Notes: generated by a model from the letters alone, not told the origin. 64,000 nucleotides of DNA from Sphingobacteriia bacterium (GCA_021151535.1 JAGKXC010000004.1:1-64000), one strand, 5' to 3'; shown: positions 52,774 to 62,350, counted from the first letter of the stretch. Translations and numbers: made by a program.

Positions 52774-53490
52774 TTACTTCACATCTTCATTAATTATTAA
52801 GTTTTTGGCAGCTCGCTGCGAAGACAAATGGCGCACAAAAATAGAAATAGCCATTTTAAGGTAATAAGAAAGAAACAATATACACAAAACTAAATGTGTG
52901 GTAGACATTAACACCACAAGCGACTCATGCTTCATCCAATCAGTATAGTGCACCAAATAGGAAATTGACATATCAAACATATCATCTAATATGATAAATA
53001 CCAGGAACACAAAATCAACAATATTGAATTGATTACTTCTGGCCAATTTCACCAATTGAAAACTCAACAGCACGATGGCCAATTCGAAAAACACCAATGC
53101 CATGGAATATGACATTTGCCAATTGAACCCATAAGCCAATGCCATCAAAACAATAAGAAGAGCTGGCAACAACCAAACTTTTCTAAAAAATTGAGGCACG
53201 AAAAGAAAAACGGCTAGTAGCAGTACCGAAAAATCATATCCAAAATTGGCAACCACATCGGCAATTTTCCTCGGACTGCCCATTTTGCATACCACAAATA
53301 AAATTCCTTCAAATACAAACCACAATAAAAGCATTTGCTCCACCAATTGAACATATATGGATTTATGAATTTGATTATTGCGCATAAAAACCCATGCAAC
53401 CAATGTAATAATCATGGCAGACAGATAAATATCCATCACAAAATCATTAAAAGCTCTACTAGAAAGTTGTACAACAAGTGATTCCCACAT
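52774..53490 (-). CDS. Multi-pass membrane protein of a two-component operon
   Basis: About 238 residues from the ATG at 53490 (MWESLVVQLSSRAFND). Seven hydrophobic segments spaced like a 7TM sensor; the segments WLLPALLIVLMALAYGFNW and IVDFVFLVFIILDDMFD are clear. No family recognised. It lies 11 bases before the histidine kinase, which has almost no sensor part of its own, so it may be the sensing subunit; that is inference from order alone. Confidence 0.6.
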   Translation of the reverse strand: MWESLVVQLSSRAFNDFVMDIYLSAMIITLVAWVFMRNNQIHKSIYVQLVEQMLLLWFVFEGILFVVCKMGSPRKIADVVANFGYDFSVLLLAVFLFVPQFFRKVWLLPALLIVLMALAYGFNWQMSYSMALVFFELAIVLLSFQLVKLARSNQFNIVDFVFLVFIILDDMFDMSISYLVHYTDWMKHESLVVLMSTTHLVLCILFLSYYLKMAISIFVRHLSSQRAAKNLIINEDVK

Positions 53491-53502
53491 AAACGATTTA
53501 AG

Positions 53503-53510
53503 CAAACTTA
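53503..53510 (-). promoter_or_regulatory. -7 element TAAGTTTG of the two-component operon
   Basis: Exact TAnnTTTG on the minus strand, 12 bases before the chosen ATG at 53490. It also supports that start over the upstream in-frame MLKSF start. Confidence 0.5.
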
Positions 53511-53708
53511 TCGAAATTAGACATATTTCACTTGGCTTTTTTAATCCCCCTTGAGAAAATCATAAAAATACCACTCTTAGTGGTATAAACCATCAGATAG
53601 ATATTGTTGTTTTGCATAATTCACTTGTATTAAAATTATCAACAAAAAATAGTATTAGTTCTGTGAATGAAACATAATTTTCAGATATGCATTAAATTGC
53701 AAGAAATT

Positions 53709-54746
53709 ATGAAACGCTTATTGAGCATTGGTTTGTTTGTGGCATTTTTCGCCCTAGCTAACAGCGCCTTAGGTCAAACCCCACAACTGATTATCTGTAA
53801 AGGTAGCAGCATTAATTATCAGGAGTTCAACGATCCCGGATCCCTGCCCTCAGTTGCTTGGGATTGGAAGTTTGCAGGCGGAACACCGGCAACATCCACT
53901 CTTAGACAGCCGGCAATTACCTATCCAGATACTGGATTGTTTTATACTGAATGTACTTCCACTTTTTCTGATGGTAGTAAAAAAACTCAGGGAATCTATG
54001 TTTTGGTTATTCAAAATACTTTTGACCCAATACCAATGAGAGACACAACAGTTTGTAATACTGCATTTTCCATCAATTTAAACGCAGCTAACAACTACCG
54101 TGAATATCATTATTATTGGACGTCTTCGGATGTAAATCTATCCGGAATTGACACAACCAAAAGGACGCTTAACATTACAAAACCTGGTTCATATAGTGTA
54201 AAAGTTTATTCAAAATGCGGTTCATCCACCAAAACCATTACAGTAAAACAAGGTACTAAACCCGTTGTAGATTTGGGAATTGACAAGTTTGTATGTCGCA
54301 ATGCAGCTGTTGTTTTGGATGCCGGCAACACAGTAGGCAATACCTATTTGTGGAATACAGGCGCTACATCGCCAACCATTACAGGTACCACAGCAGGTTT
54401 GTATTCGGTAATCGTTACCTCTGCAGATGGTTGTAAAAGTTCAGACCAGGTGCAATTAATCGACTCTTGTCCGCCAATCGTTTATTTACCCAGTGCATTC
54501 ACACCCAACGACGCTCCTCCCAATGATATTTACAAACCTTATTTGGAAGGCTATGCTAAAATGTCCATGAAAATCTTCAACCGTTGGGGTCAATTGATGT
54601 TTGAAACCACTGACATCAATGGAGGATGGGACGGAAACTACATGAACGCTCCAGCCCAAGAGGGTGTGTACATTTGTTTATTAGAACTTGTTGGCAACAA
54701 CACTTTTAGAAAAGTATTAAAACAAAACTTCACTTTATTACGTTAA
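53709..54746 (+). CDS. Secreted PKD-like protein with CHU_C (gliding motility-associated) type IX sorting domain
   Basis: About 345 residues from the ATG at 53709 (MKRLLSIGLFVAFFALANSALG, signal peptide); the open frame starts at 53667. A PKD-like domain (about 35-115: SVAWDWKFAGGTPATSTLRQPAITYPDTGLF), two Ig-like segments (GSYSVKVYSKCG; LWNTGATSPTITGTTAGLYSVIVTSADGC) and the type B CTD IVYLPSAFTPNDAPPNDIY...MKIFNRWGQLMFET...GGWDGNYMNAPAQEGVYICLLEL...FTLLR follow. It is exported by T9SS. Next gene begins 33 bases on. Confidence 0.9.
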   Translation: MKRLLSIGLFVAFFALANSALGQTPQLIICKGSSINYQEFNDPGSLPSVAWDWKFAGGTPATSTLRQPAITYPDTGLFYTECTSTFSDGSKKTQGIYVLVIQNTFDPIPMRDTTVCNTAFSINLNAANNYREYHYYWTSSDVNLSGIDTTKRTLNITKPGSYSVKVYSKCGSSTKTITVKQGTKPVVDLGIDKFVCRNAAVVLDAGNTVGNTYLWNTGATSPTITGTTAGLYSVIVTSADGCKSSDQVQLIDSCPPIVYLPSAFTPNDAPPNDIYKPYLEGYAKMSMKIFNRWGQLMFETTDINGGWDGNYMNAPAQEGVYICLLELVGNNTFRKVLKQNFTLLR

Positions 54747-54779
54747 GTAGTTTAAAGTCAATAAAATCGCCTTATTATA

Positions 54780-57098
54780 ATGACCAAAAATCGCTCAACT
54801 TATTTCGGTACTGCCTTATTTTTCTTGGCGATGGTATCGACTAATCTTTTGGATGCACAAACCAAAAATGTTTTAAAAGCACGCAAGGCGTTTGCTGAGA
54901 AAAAATATGCTGCTGCACAAAAAATCTGCGCAAAAGGATTAGAAAAACAACGCGACGATTATGAGTTGTATTACATCAAATCGATTTGCGAATTTCAAAT
55001 GAGTGAGATTTCAAAATACGCTAATGGAGATAACAATTGGGCGAAAGATGCAGTTAAAAGCGCGGTAAAAGCGAGAAAATTCGATGATAACAATATTTAT
55101 TTCTCAACGTATGCTGAGCAATTGAAGCCTATTGTTGCTTACAACAATCAACAAGCTTTGGCCAATTATGCGCAAAAGAAGTATGCACAAGCGGTTCAAA
55201 TGTATCGAAACAGTTATGAATTAACTGGCGATACGGTTGCATTTGGAATGATGGGATACAGTTTATATCTCAAGGGCGATGAGATGGAAGCCATTAAAAC
55301 CATGAGAATTGTGGCTGGATGGAACTATGCTGCCTTTGCAAAAAACGAAAAACCAAACACATACGTTAGAGAAGCTTTTGAGGTTTTAACTGATTACTAC
55401 TACCAGAAAAAACAGGGCGATAGCGCTATTTTGTATTGCGAAATGGGCTTGGAAGTTTTTCCAAAAAACTTACGATTATTGGGTTTTGAAAAGCAAATGC
55501 TGAGCACGGCGATGGCCAAAACCAAAGAAAAAACAGGGTTAAGCACATTGTATAACAGTTTGTTAGAAAAAGGGTTAAGCTACTTCCCTTCTGATACTTT
55601 CTTTTTGCATCAGCAGAACGCTTACTATTTAAATAGAATCGCCCAAGCTTGCGATGAAGGAAGATTGAATGATGCTTATTTGTTTCATTTAGACTTTTAT
55701 AACCGCAAACAAGAATTGATCGCCTTAAAATCTGTAAACAAAAGCGATCCATTTTTATTGAAGGATTCGATTGGATTTATGGCCAGAGGTTTAGAATATT
55801 ATTTGGCAAGGAATGAATCCAAGGCAACTCTATTTTACTTTTTCAAGTGGTTTGGGGCTTATTATCATATTGACAAAATTGATGAAAAAACAGTTGATGG
55901 CATGTTAAAAATACCACCCCAACAGCTGAGTAGAAGACTTGTATCAATGTTGGTGGAATATTCTATCGCTACCTATCCAAAAAACAAGAACTTCAGGCAA
56001 TACAGATTAAATATTTTACAAGATTGGACAAAGAAGCCTGTTCCGTATTATGAATGGGAAAGGATTTTGAGATTCAGCGACAGTGTTGCTAAGGATTTTC
56101 CTAAGAATACAGCATTTAAATCAGAGCGATTAAAATTATATTTCAGAGGCATTGATAGTTGTAGCAAATTGAAACATTTTGATTTGGCTTGGAAATATTA
56201 TTATCAACTTCAAGATTTAGCGATTGCACCAGCCTTAGATTTAAAAAATTGGCAAGAAAAATTGGCAAAGGCTGATTTTGAATATCGTTTTAAAGGAAGC
56301 AAAATATATTATACAACGATTGCGGGAAGTAAAACCAAAAAAATTGCTCAAACCGGTTGGACAGGTGGAAACACCAAACTATGTGAGCCAGGCAAATTAC
56401 CAGATTCAACGTTGATAAAAATTACCAATCGCATAAACTATTTCCGTCAGAACAGTGGGGCATTAAATCCTTACATGTTGGATTTTGGCAAGGTTGCTGG
56501 AGCACAAGAGGCTGCCGTTTTGTTTTCTAACAAAGGAGTATTTACCCAAACACCAAAACCCGAAACACATCCATGTTATACAGATTTAGCAGCAACGGCC
56601 TGTGAATTGGGAATGGCGGTTCAAGAATCGAATCCAGCGCAGAGTACCACAATATTGATGAGCGATAAAAAATCAGAAGTCTTTTTAACCCGCAGAATGT
56701 TAACCCATCCTGGTTTTGAAACTTTTGGTGTAGGTTCTGCGGAAAACAATTCATTTTTCTGGATTGCGGAACAACAAGCACCTATTTTAGATAGCAATTT
56801 CTGGAAAAAACATGCTGTGACTTGGCCGGTTGCTGGCGCATCTCCAGCAATGTTGGTGTTTGATCAGTGGAGTTATAGTTCATTGATTGATTTGTCCAAA
56901 GCCACTGTTAAAATGGTATCTACCAAATTGGGAGCCATAGAGGTTACCCAAAGATGGGTTGCTGGAAGTGCCGTTGGTTTGCCTACATTGGTTTGGGAAT
57001 CGGTGGTAGAACAAAAATGGGAACCGGGCGATAAAATCACGGTAACCATTGAAGTTGCCAAAATGAAACCCATACAATATCAGGTATTACTATTTTAG
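54780..57098 (+). CDS. Secreted TPR-containing protein with C-terminal CAP/SCP-like domain
   Basis: 772 residues. Signal peptide (about 1-26), then TPR-like helical repeats (KARKAFAEKKYAAAQKICAKGLEKQRDDYELYYIKSI; QALANYAQKKYAQAVQMYRNSYELTGDTVAFGMMGYSLYLKGDEMEAIK), a long helical middle and a C-terminal part beginning ITNRINYFRQNSGALNPYMLDFGKVAGAQEAAVLFSNKG, which recalls the CAP/SCP superfamily (N-x-x-R ... A-x-x-Q-A-x-x-x-x), though its usual His and Glu are only partly placed (THPCYTDLAATACELGM). Probably cotranscribed with the CHU_C protein. Function unknown. Confidence 0.65.
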   Translation: MTKNRSTYFGTALFFLAMVSTNLLDAQTKNVLKARKAFAEKKYAAAQKICAKGLEKQRDDYELYYIKSICEFQMSEISKYANGDNNWAKDAVKSAVKARKFDDNNIYFSTYAEQLKPIVAYNNQQALANYAQKKYAQAVQMYRNSYELTGDTVAFGMMGYSLYLKGDEMEAIKTMRIVAGWNYAAFAKNEKPNTYVREAFEVLTDYYYQKKQGDSAILYCEMGLEVFPKNLRLLGFEKQMLSTAMAKTKEKTGLSTLYNSLLEKGLSYFPSDTFFLHQQNAYYLNRIAQACDEGRLNDAYLFHLDFYNRKQELIALKSVNKSDPFLLKDSIGFMARGLEYYLARNESKATLFYFFKWFGAYYHIDKIDEKTVDGMLKIPPQQLSRRLVSMLVEYSIATYPKNKNFRQYRLNILQDWTKKPVPYYEWERILRFSDSVAKDFPKNTAFKSERLKLYFRGIDSCSKLKHFDLAWKYYYQLQDLAIAPALDLKNWQEKLAKADFEYRFKGSKIYYTTIAGSKTKKIAQTGWTGGNTKLCEPGKLPDSTLIKITNRINYFRQNSGALNPYMLDFGKVAGAQEAAVLFSNKGVFTQTPKPETHPCYTDLAATACELGMAVQESNPAQSTTILMSDKKSEVFLTRRMLTHPGFETFGVGSAENNSFFWIAEQQAPILDSNFWKKHAVTWPVAGASPAMLVFDQWSYSSLIDLSKATVKMVSTKLGAIEVTQRWVAGSAVGLPTLVWESVVEQKWEPGDKITVTIEVAKMKPIQYQVLLF

Positions 57099-57198
57099 AT
57101 TTTTCGTTTTTTGGGCTAATTAACAACCATCATCTTTAAGACAATCAGACGTTTACGAAAAATAACACGAATCTATTGCTATTGAATAGAAAAAACGT

Positions 57199-57206
57199 TA
57201 TTTTTG
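57199..57206 (+). promoter_or_regulatory. -7 element TATTTTTG of tRNA-Leu
   Basis: Exact TAnnTTTG, 18 bases before the mature 5' end of the tRNA. Confidence 0.6.
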
Positions 57207-57224
57207 CAGTCCTTTTTATCCTAT

Positions 57225-57306
57225 GCACGCGTGGCGTAATTGGTAGCCGCACCAGACTTAGGATCTGGCGCCGCGAGGCGTGGGGGTTCGAGTCCCTCCG
57301 CGTGCA
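57225..57306 (+). tRNA. tRNA-Leu (anticodon TAG)
   Basis: An 82-base class II tRNA without encoded CCA: acceptor GCACGCG/CGCGTGC, discriminator A as in all tRNA-Leu, anticodon arm CCAGA-CTTAGGA-TCTGG, a long variable arm (CGCCGCGAGGCG) and T arm with GTTCGAG. Reads CUA/CUG. A tig promoter region follows at once. Confidence 0.95.
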
Positions 57307-57373
57307 CTAAATCTAACATCAACCCTGCAAAGGGTTGTGTTGTTTATAGAGTTTTACGTAAAAAACAATTCCC

Positions 57374-58756
57374 GTGAATATCGATTTTCAGAAACACGAC
57401 GATTTAAATGCCACAGTAGTTATTTCATTAGAAAAGAACGACTACCAAGAGGGTGTTGAAAAAGAATTAAAATCTCTTCAAAAAAGAGCTGCCATTAAAG
57501 GTTTTAGACCTGGAAAAACCCCAATGGGAATGATCCAAAAAATGTATGGCAAAAGCATCTTAGCCGATGAGATCCAAAGAATCGCAACTGATGCAATTAA
57601 CCAATATATCAATGATGAAAAGCTTGATATTTTGGGTTACCCTATCGCCAGTGAAAAGGTTGAAAGTGATTTGGACATTGACAATTCAGAAAATTTCAAA
57701 TTCGCTTTTGATTTGGGTTTAGCGCCTCAATTTGAATTGGCAGTTAGCAAAAAAGACACTTTGGAATTATTTGACATTGAGGTTTCTGACAAGGAAGTTA
57801 CTGAAGATATCAACTATTCTCGCAGAAGAAATGGCAAGTTGGAAGATGTTGAGAAATCTGAAGATGAAGATATCATTTATGCTACCGTAACTGAATTATC
57901 TGAAAGCGGAGAAGCTTTAGAAGGCGGTATCGCGGATAAAACAATCAGTTTTGTTCCTAATTTGGTGGAAAATGCGAAATTGAAGAAAGCCTTTATCGGT
58001 AAAAAAGTTGGCGATGTTGTAAAAGCAGATATCAAATTGTTGTTAAACAACAATGAAACAGTTATTTCAAGTTCTTTGGGCATTGCAAAAGAAGGTGTAA
58101 ATGATTTGGGTGAGCAGTTCCAAGTTGAAATTAAAGAAATTAAGAGAAGAACTGATTCTGAATTAAACGAAGAATACTACAGACAATTGTTTGGCGATGA
58201 TATCCCTGCATCTGAAGATGAATATCGCGAAAGAATCAAAAACAATTTGGTTCAGTATTATAAAAATGAGGCTGATCTTTGGTTGGATCACCAAATCGGA
58301 CATATTTTATTAGAAAAACACCAAATCGTTTTGCCAGACAATTTCTTGAAACGTTGGTTGATCACTACCAAGGGTGAAGATTATAACTTCGATAATATTG
58401 AAGAAAAATATGCTGAGGAAAAAAGCGCGCTTCAAAGAAGATTGGTAATTGACAAAATTGCTGCAGAAAGCAAAATCGAAGCTACTGCAGAAGAGGTTCG
58501 CGAAGAAGCTAGAATTTATTTTGTAGGTTTATACAGACAATATGGTTTAACCATAGGTATGCAAGATCAATTCTTAGATGAAACTATCAATAAGCGTTTG
58601 GGTGATCGTGAGTTTATTATGCAAATGACAGACAGAGTAATCTATCGCAAGGCATATGATGCTATTAAAGAATTAGCAACCATCAAAACCAAAAAAATCA
58701 GCGTTGAAGATTATTTCAAGCACATCAATGAGCACAAAGCTGCTCATGGTGAATAA
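57374..58756 (+). CDS. tig: Trigger factor
   Basis: 460 residues, the ribosome-bound chaperone and prolyl isomerase. The ribosome-binding signature GFRPGKTPMGMIQKMYG (family GFRxGKxP) is near residue 53; a degenerate PPIase domain and the C-terminal arms follow (YKNEADLWLDHQIGHILLEKHQIVLPDNFLKRWL). It starts with GTG at 57374. Upstream of clpP-clpX in the usual bacterial order, with a terminator before clpP. Confidence 0.95.
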   Translation: MNIDFQKHDDLNATVVISLEKNDYQEGVEKELKSLQKRAAIKGFRPGKTPMGMIQKMYGKSILADEIQRIATDAINQYINDEKLDILGYPIASEKVESDLDIDNSENFKFAFDLGLAPQFELAVSKKDTLELFDIEVSDKEVTEDINYSRRRNGKLEDVEKSEDEDIIYATVTELSESGEALEGGIADKTISFVPNLVENAKLKKAFIGKKVGDVVKADIKLLLNNNETVISSSLGIAKEGVNDLGEQFQVEIKEIKRRTDSELNEEYYRQLFGDDIPASEDEYRERIKNNLVQYYKNEADLWLDHQIGHILLEKHQIVLPDNFLKRWLITTKGEDYNFDNIEEKYAEEKSALQRRLVIDKIAAESKIEATAEEVREEARIYFVGLYRQYGLTIGMQDQFLDETINKRLGDREFIMQMTDRVIYRKAYDAIKELATIKTKKISVEDYFKHINEHKAAHGE

Positions 58757-58788
58757 TCACTGAAAGAATTCGCAAATTCAACTATAAT

Positions 58789-58826
58789 AAAAGAGACTTT
58801 CCCGATGGAAGGTCTCTTTTTTTTTA
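58789..58826 (+). terminator. Terminator of tig
   Basis: AGAGACTTTCC and GGAAGGTCTCT pair (one G.T) around a CGAT loop, followed by nine T. It separates tig from clpP. Confidence 0.88.
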
Positions 58827-58886
58827 TGAATGTATATGGGGGTAAGGCTCAACTTTTGTAGATTTGTTAATTAATATTTGAATATC

Positions 58887-59582
58887 ATGGATCACGGCAA
58901 AGAATTTAAAAAATACGCAACCAAACATTTGGGAATTAATAGTTTAAGAGTAGACCAATATGAAAACATAGTTTCTCAACATGCAGGTGGAATCTATGGT
59001 TTAACGCCAAACATCATTGAAGAAAGACCGATGAACGCAAGTGTTATCGATATTTTTTCTCGATTGATGATGGATAGAATTATATTTATGGGTGTTCCAA
59101 TTTACGACGATATGGCCAATATCATTTTGGGTCAATTGTTGTTTTTGGAAAGTGCTAACCCCAATCGCGACATTCAAATTTATATCAATAGCCCAGGTGG
59201 AAGTGTGTACGCTGGTTTGGCTATCTACGACACTATGCAGTATATTAGCTCTGATGTTGCCACCATTTGTACAGGGATGGCAGCAAGTATGGGTGCCGTT
59301 TTGATGTGCGCTGGTGCAGCAGGAAAACGTACAGCTCTTCCCCACTCTAGAATTATGATTCACCAACCATTGGGTGGTGCTAATGGTCAGGCCTCCGATA
59401 TTGAAATCACCTACAAAGAAATCAGTAAGTTGAAAAAAGAATTGTACGATATCATTTCTTTCCACAGCGGACAACCATTTGAGAAAGTGGAAAAAGATAG
59501 TGATCGTGATTATTGGATGATTGCTGATGAAGCAAAGGCCTATGGCATGATCGACGAAGTTTTGGGTAGAAGAAACAAATAA
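58887..59582 (+). CDS. clpP: ATP-dependent Clp protease proteolytic subunit
   Basis: About 231 residues from ATG 58887 (MDHGKEFKKYATKHLG); a TTG start at 58878 adds three residues. The serine protease triad is in place: Ser134 in GMAASMGAVL, His in RIMIHQPLGG and Asp in DRDYWM. The longer N-terminus (about 30 residues before TPNIIEERPMN) is usual in Bacteroidota and partly processed. ClpP forms the double heptamer chamber with ClpX, whose gene starts 12 bases on. Confidence 0.97.
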   Translation: MDHGKEFKKYATKHLGINSLRVDQYENIVSQHAGGIYGLTPNIIEERPMNASVIDIFSRLMMDRIIFMGVPIYDDMANIILGQLLFLESANPNRDIQIYINSPGGSVYAGLAIYDTMQYISSDVATICTGMAASMGAVLMCAGAAGKRTALPHSRIMIHQPLGGANGQASDIEITYKEISKLKKELYDIISFHSGQPFEKVEKDSDRDYWMIADEAKAYGMIDEVLGRRNK

Positions 59583-59594
59583 TAATTATTAAAG

Positions 59595-60890
59595 ATGAAG
59601 AACAAGGAGCAGATTTGTTCCTTTTGCGGTCGTAAAAAAACTGAATCTATGATGCTTATCACAGGTTTAGACGGCCATATATGCGAAAGTTGTGTAGATC
59701 AAGCACATAAAATTGTTGAAAAGGAAATGGGCTTTTCCAACTCCGCAAGCAAGAAAGGAAGTGTTTCTGGCGATACAGGAATGGCAACCAACAAGGCGGG
59801 AAAAGGAAATAAAATAGCTGATTCTGCAAAAACGCCTACACCCAAGGAAATCAAATCACATTTAGACGAATATGTGATTGGTCAGGATTATGCAAAAAAA
59901 GTATTAAGCGTAGCAGTTTATAATCACTACAAAAGGCTTAATGATGGCAAATCAAGTAAAAACGAAGGCGTTGAAATAGAAAAAAGCAACATACTTTTAA
60001 TTGGTGAAACGGGAACAGGTAAAACGTTGTTGGCTAAAACATTGGCCAAAATCATGGATGTTCCTTTTTGTATCGCAGATGCAACTGTTTTAACAGAAGC
60101 TGGTTACGTAGGAGAAGATGTTGAAAGCATTATTTCAAGATTATTACAAGTAGCTAATTACGATCCTGAAAAAGCGCAACGTGGTATCATTTACTTGGAT
60201 GAAATTGATAAAATTGCAAGGAAAAGTGATAATCCATCCATCACCAGAGATGTTAGTGGCGAAGGCGTTCAACAAGGATTATTGAAATTATTAGAAGGAA
60301 CTATTGCAAATGTAGCTCCAGAAGGTGGACGTAAACACCCAGATCAGAAGTACATTAAAGTTGATACAAGTCAGATTTTGTTTATTTGTGGTGGTGCATT
60401 TGATGGCATTAAAGAAGTAATAGGTAGACGAATCCAAAATAACGCAGTTGGCTTTAAACGTTCAGATAGCAAAGAATTAAATGAACAGAATTTGCTATCT
60501 TATATTTCGCCACAGGATTTAAAGAAATTCGGACTTATTCCTGAATTAATCGGGCGATTACCTGTGTTAGCTGCATTGGAACCATTGGACAAACCAGCTT
60601 TAAGGTTAATTTTAACAGAGCCCAAAAACGCTTTGGTAAAACAATATGAACATCTATTTGATTTAGACGAAGTTGCCTTGGAGTTTGACGCTGATGCCAT
60701 CGAGTTTATTGTAGATATTGCATTTGAGAACAAATTGGGAGCAAGAGGATTACGCGGAATTTGCGAAACGATTTTGCAAGACTTTATGTTTGAAATACCC
60801 AGTGATAAAACAAGAAATAAACTAGTGATTTCAAGAGAAATGGCTGAATCGAAATGGCAACATTGGGATCAACAAAAGTTTACAGCTTAA
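59595..60890 (+). CDS. clpX: ATP-dependent Clp protease ATP-binding subunit ClpX
   Basis: 431 residues. An N-terminal zinc-binding domain has Cys8, Cys11, Cys30 and Cys33; AAA+ motifs are LLIGETGTGKTLLAKTLAK (Walker A), IIYLDEIDKIA (Walker B) and the C-terminal sensor 2 GARGLRGICE. The pore loop is GYVGEDVE and the ClpP-binding loop follows IPELIGRLPVLAAL. It unfolds substrates and feeds them to ClpP. Confidence 0.98.
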   Translation: MKNKEQICSFCGRKKTESMMLITGLDGHICESCVDQAHKIVEKEMGFSNSASKKGSVSGDTGMATNKAGKGNKIADSAKTPTPKEIKSHLDEYVIGQDYAKKVLSVAVYNHYKRLNDGKSSKNEGVEIEKSNILLIGETGTGKTLLAKTLAKIMDVPFCIADATVLTEAGYVGEDVESIISRLLQVANYDPEKAQRGIIYLDEIDKIARKSDNPSITRDVSGEGVQQGLLKLLEGTIANVAPEGGRKHPDQKYIKVDTSQILFICGGAFDGIKEVIGRRIQNNAVGFKRSDSKELNEQNLLSYISPQDLKKFGLIPELIGRLPVLAALEPLDKPALRLILTEPKNALVKQYEHLFDLDEVALEFDADAIEFIVDIAFENKLGARGLRGICETILQDFMFEIPSDKTRNKLVISREMAESKWQHWDQQKFTA

Positions 60891-60940
60891 TCAATAATTA
60901 ATTTTTTAATTCCATATTTTGGGTAAATTGCACCCTTTGT

Positions 60941-62269
60941 ATGGAAAAAAACAATAAAAAGATTTTAAATGCTTGGGCCATGTATGATTGGGCCAATAGT
61001 GTTTATCCGTTGGTAATTTCATCGGCGATTTTCCCTGTTTATTATACCGCAGTAACAACCCAAACGGATGCGGCTGGTAAAATTATAAACGATAATGTAA
61101 TGGTTTGGGGTATGCAATTCAAAAATACAGTTATTTCTAACTATGTATTAGCATTCTCTTTCCTAGTCATTTGTCTAACCAGTCCTTTATTAAGTGGGAT
61201 CGCCGATACACGCGGTAATAAAAAAAGATTTTTACAATTCTTTTGTTATTTAGGTGCTATGGCTTGCGCCAGTTTATATTTCCTTAGTAAAGACCCAAAC
61301 AGTTTACCATGGGGACTTTTATCTATCTTTTTCGCCAGTTTGGGATTTTGGAGTAGTGTAGTATTTTACAATAGTTACTTACCCGATATTGCCGATAATG
61401 AAACAATGGATAAAGTAAGTGCGAAAGGTTATTCTATGGGATACATGGGAAGTAGTTTAATGCTTATCCTTTGTTTGGTATTTATTCAAGCCCTTTCAGA
61501 ACCGCTTCAATTAACAAAGGGCGAAGCTACAAGACTTTGTTTTGTAGGAGTTGCCATTTGGTGGATGGGATTTGCTCAGATTTTCTTTCGTAAAGTGAAA
61601 GAGGAAAAAAAATCAAATTCAGGAGAATCTATTTTTAAAGGTTTCCATGAATTAAAAAAAGTTTGGCAACAAGTGAAAGTAAACAGAAGCATAAAAGTTT
61701 ATCTAACATCATTTTGGTTTTATTCTATGGGTGTTCAAACTGTAATGTTAGTAGCGGCCTATTTCGGAGCAAAATTCTTAAATATGAAAGCGGAAACACT
61801 ATTACCTGTTATATTAACTATTCAGTTTGTTGGAATATTGGGCAGTATTTTCTTCTCTTGGATTTCGAAAAAATATGGCAACAAATTGTCGTTGAGTATC
61901 ACCCTTATTGTTTGGGTACTAATATGTATTGGTGCTTGGTTCGACGCTGAATACAAATCAATAGAAGGATTTTTTGTTTTGGCATTTTTTGTAGGTGCAG
62001 TAATGGGAGGTATTCAAAGTATGAGTAGAAGCACTTATTCTAAATTGATTCCCGAAGGCACTACAGACACAGCGTCTTTCTTTAGTTTTTATGATATCAC
62101 TGAAAAATTTGCAATGGTAATTGGCTTATTCATTTTTGCCTATGTTGAACAGCATTCGCCAGTAAAAGGGATGCAAAATTCAGTTCTTGCTTTAATCGTA
62201 TTTTTTATTATTGGATTCTTTACACTATTGAGATTGAAAGATCCCAAATTGCTGCCTAAAAAAGATTAA
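60941..62269 (+). CDS. UMF1-family MFS transporter
   Basis: 442 residues with 12 membrane segments. The N-terminal ILNAWAMYDWANSVYPLVISSAIFPVYY and the loop ADTRGNKKRFLQFFCYLGA are diagnostic of the UMF1/Atg22-like MFS group. FWSSVVFYNSYLPDIA and GGIQSMSRSTYSKLIPEG are further family blocks. The substrate is unknown; eukaryotic Atg22 exports amino acids from vacuoles. Monocistronic, ending at a bidirectional terminator. Confidence 0.88.
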   Translation: MEKNNKKILNAWAMYDWANSVYPLVISSAIFPVYYTAVTTQTDAAGKIINDNVMVWGMQFKNTVISNYVLAFSFLVICLTSPLLSGIADTRGNKKRFLQFFCYLGAMACASLYFLSKDPNSLPWGLLSIFFASLGFWSSVVFYNSYLPDIADNETMDKVSAKGYSMGYMGSSLMLILCLVFIQALSEPLQLTKGEATRLCFVGVAIWWMGFAQIFFRKVKEEKKSNSGESIFKGFHELKKVWQQVKVNRSIKVYLTSFWFYSMGVQTVMLVAAYFGAKFLNMKAETLLPVILTIQFVGILGSIFFSWISKKYGNKLSLSITLIVWVLICIGAWFDAEYKSIEGFFVLAFFVGAVMGGIQSMSRSTYSKLIPEGTTDTASFFSFYDITEKFAMVIGLFIFAYVEQHSPVKGMQNSVLALIVFFIIGFFTLLRLKDPKLLPKKD

Positions 62270-62295
62270 ATAGTTTTTTCAATTTTACTTTTAAA

Positions 62296-62328
62296 ACAAA
62301 AAAGGTTACCAAATGGTAACCTTTTTTG
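62296..62328. terminator. Bidirectional terminator
   Basis: AAAAAAGGTTACC and GGTAACCTTTTTT form a perfect stem of 13 base pairs around an AAAT loop, between two converging genes. Confidence 0.88.
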
Positions 62329-62350
62329 TTTTAAATACTTCAATTATTTG

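Noticed and set aside
59001..59474. Long antisense frame of 157 codons opposite clpP
   Set aside because: It lies wholly inside the conserved clpP gene and shows His/Cys-rich, family-free sequence, as expected of a shadow frame.
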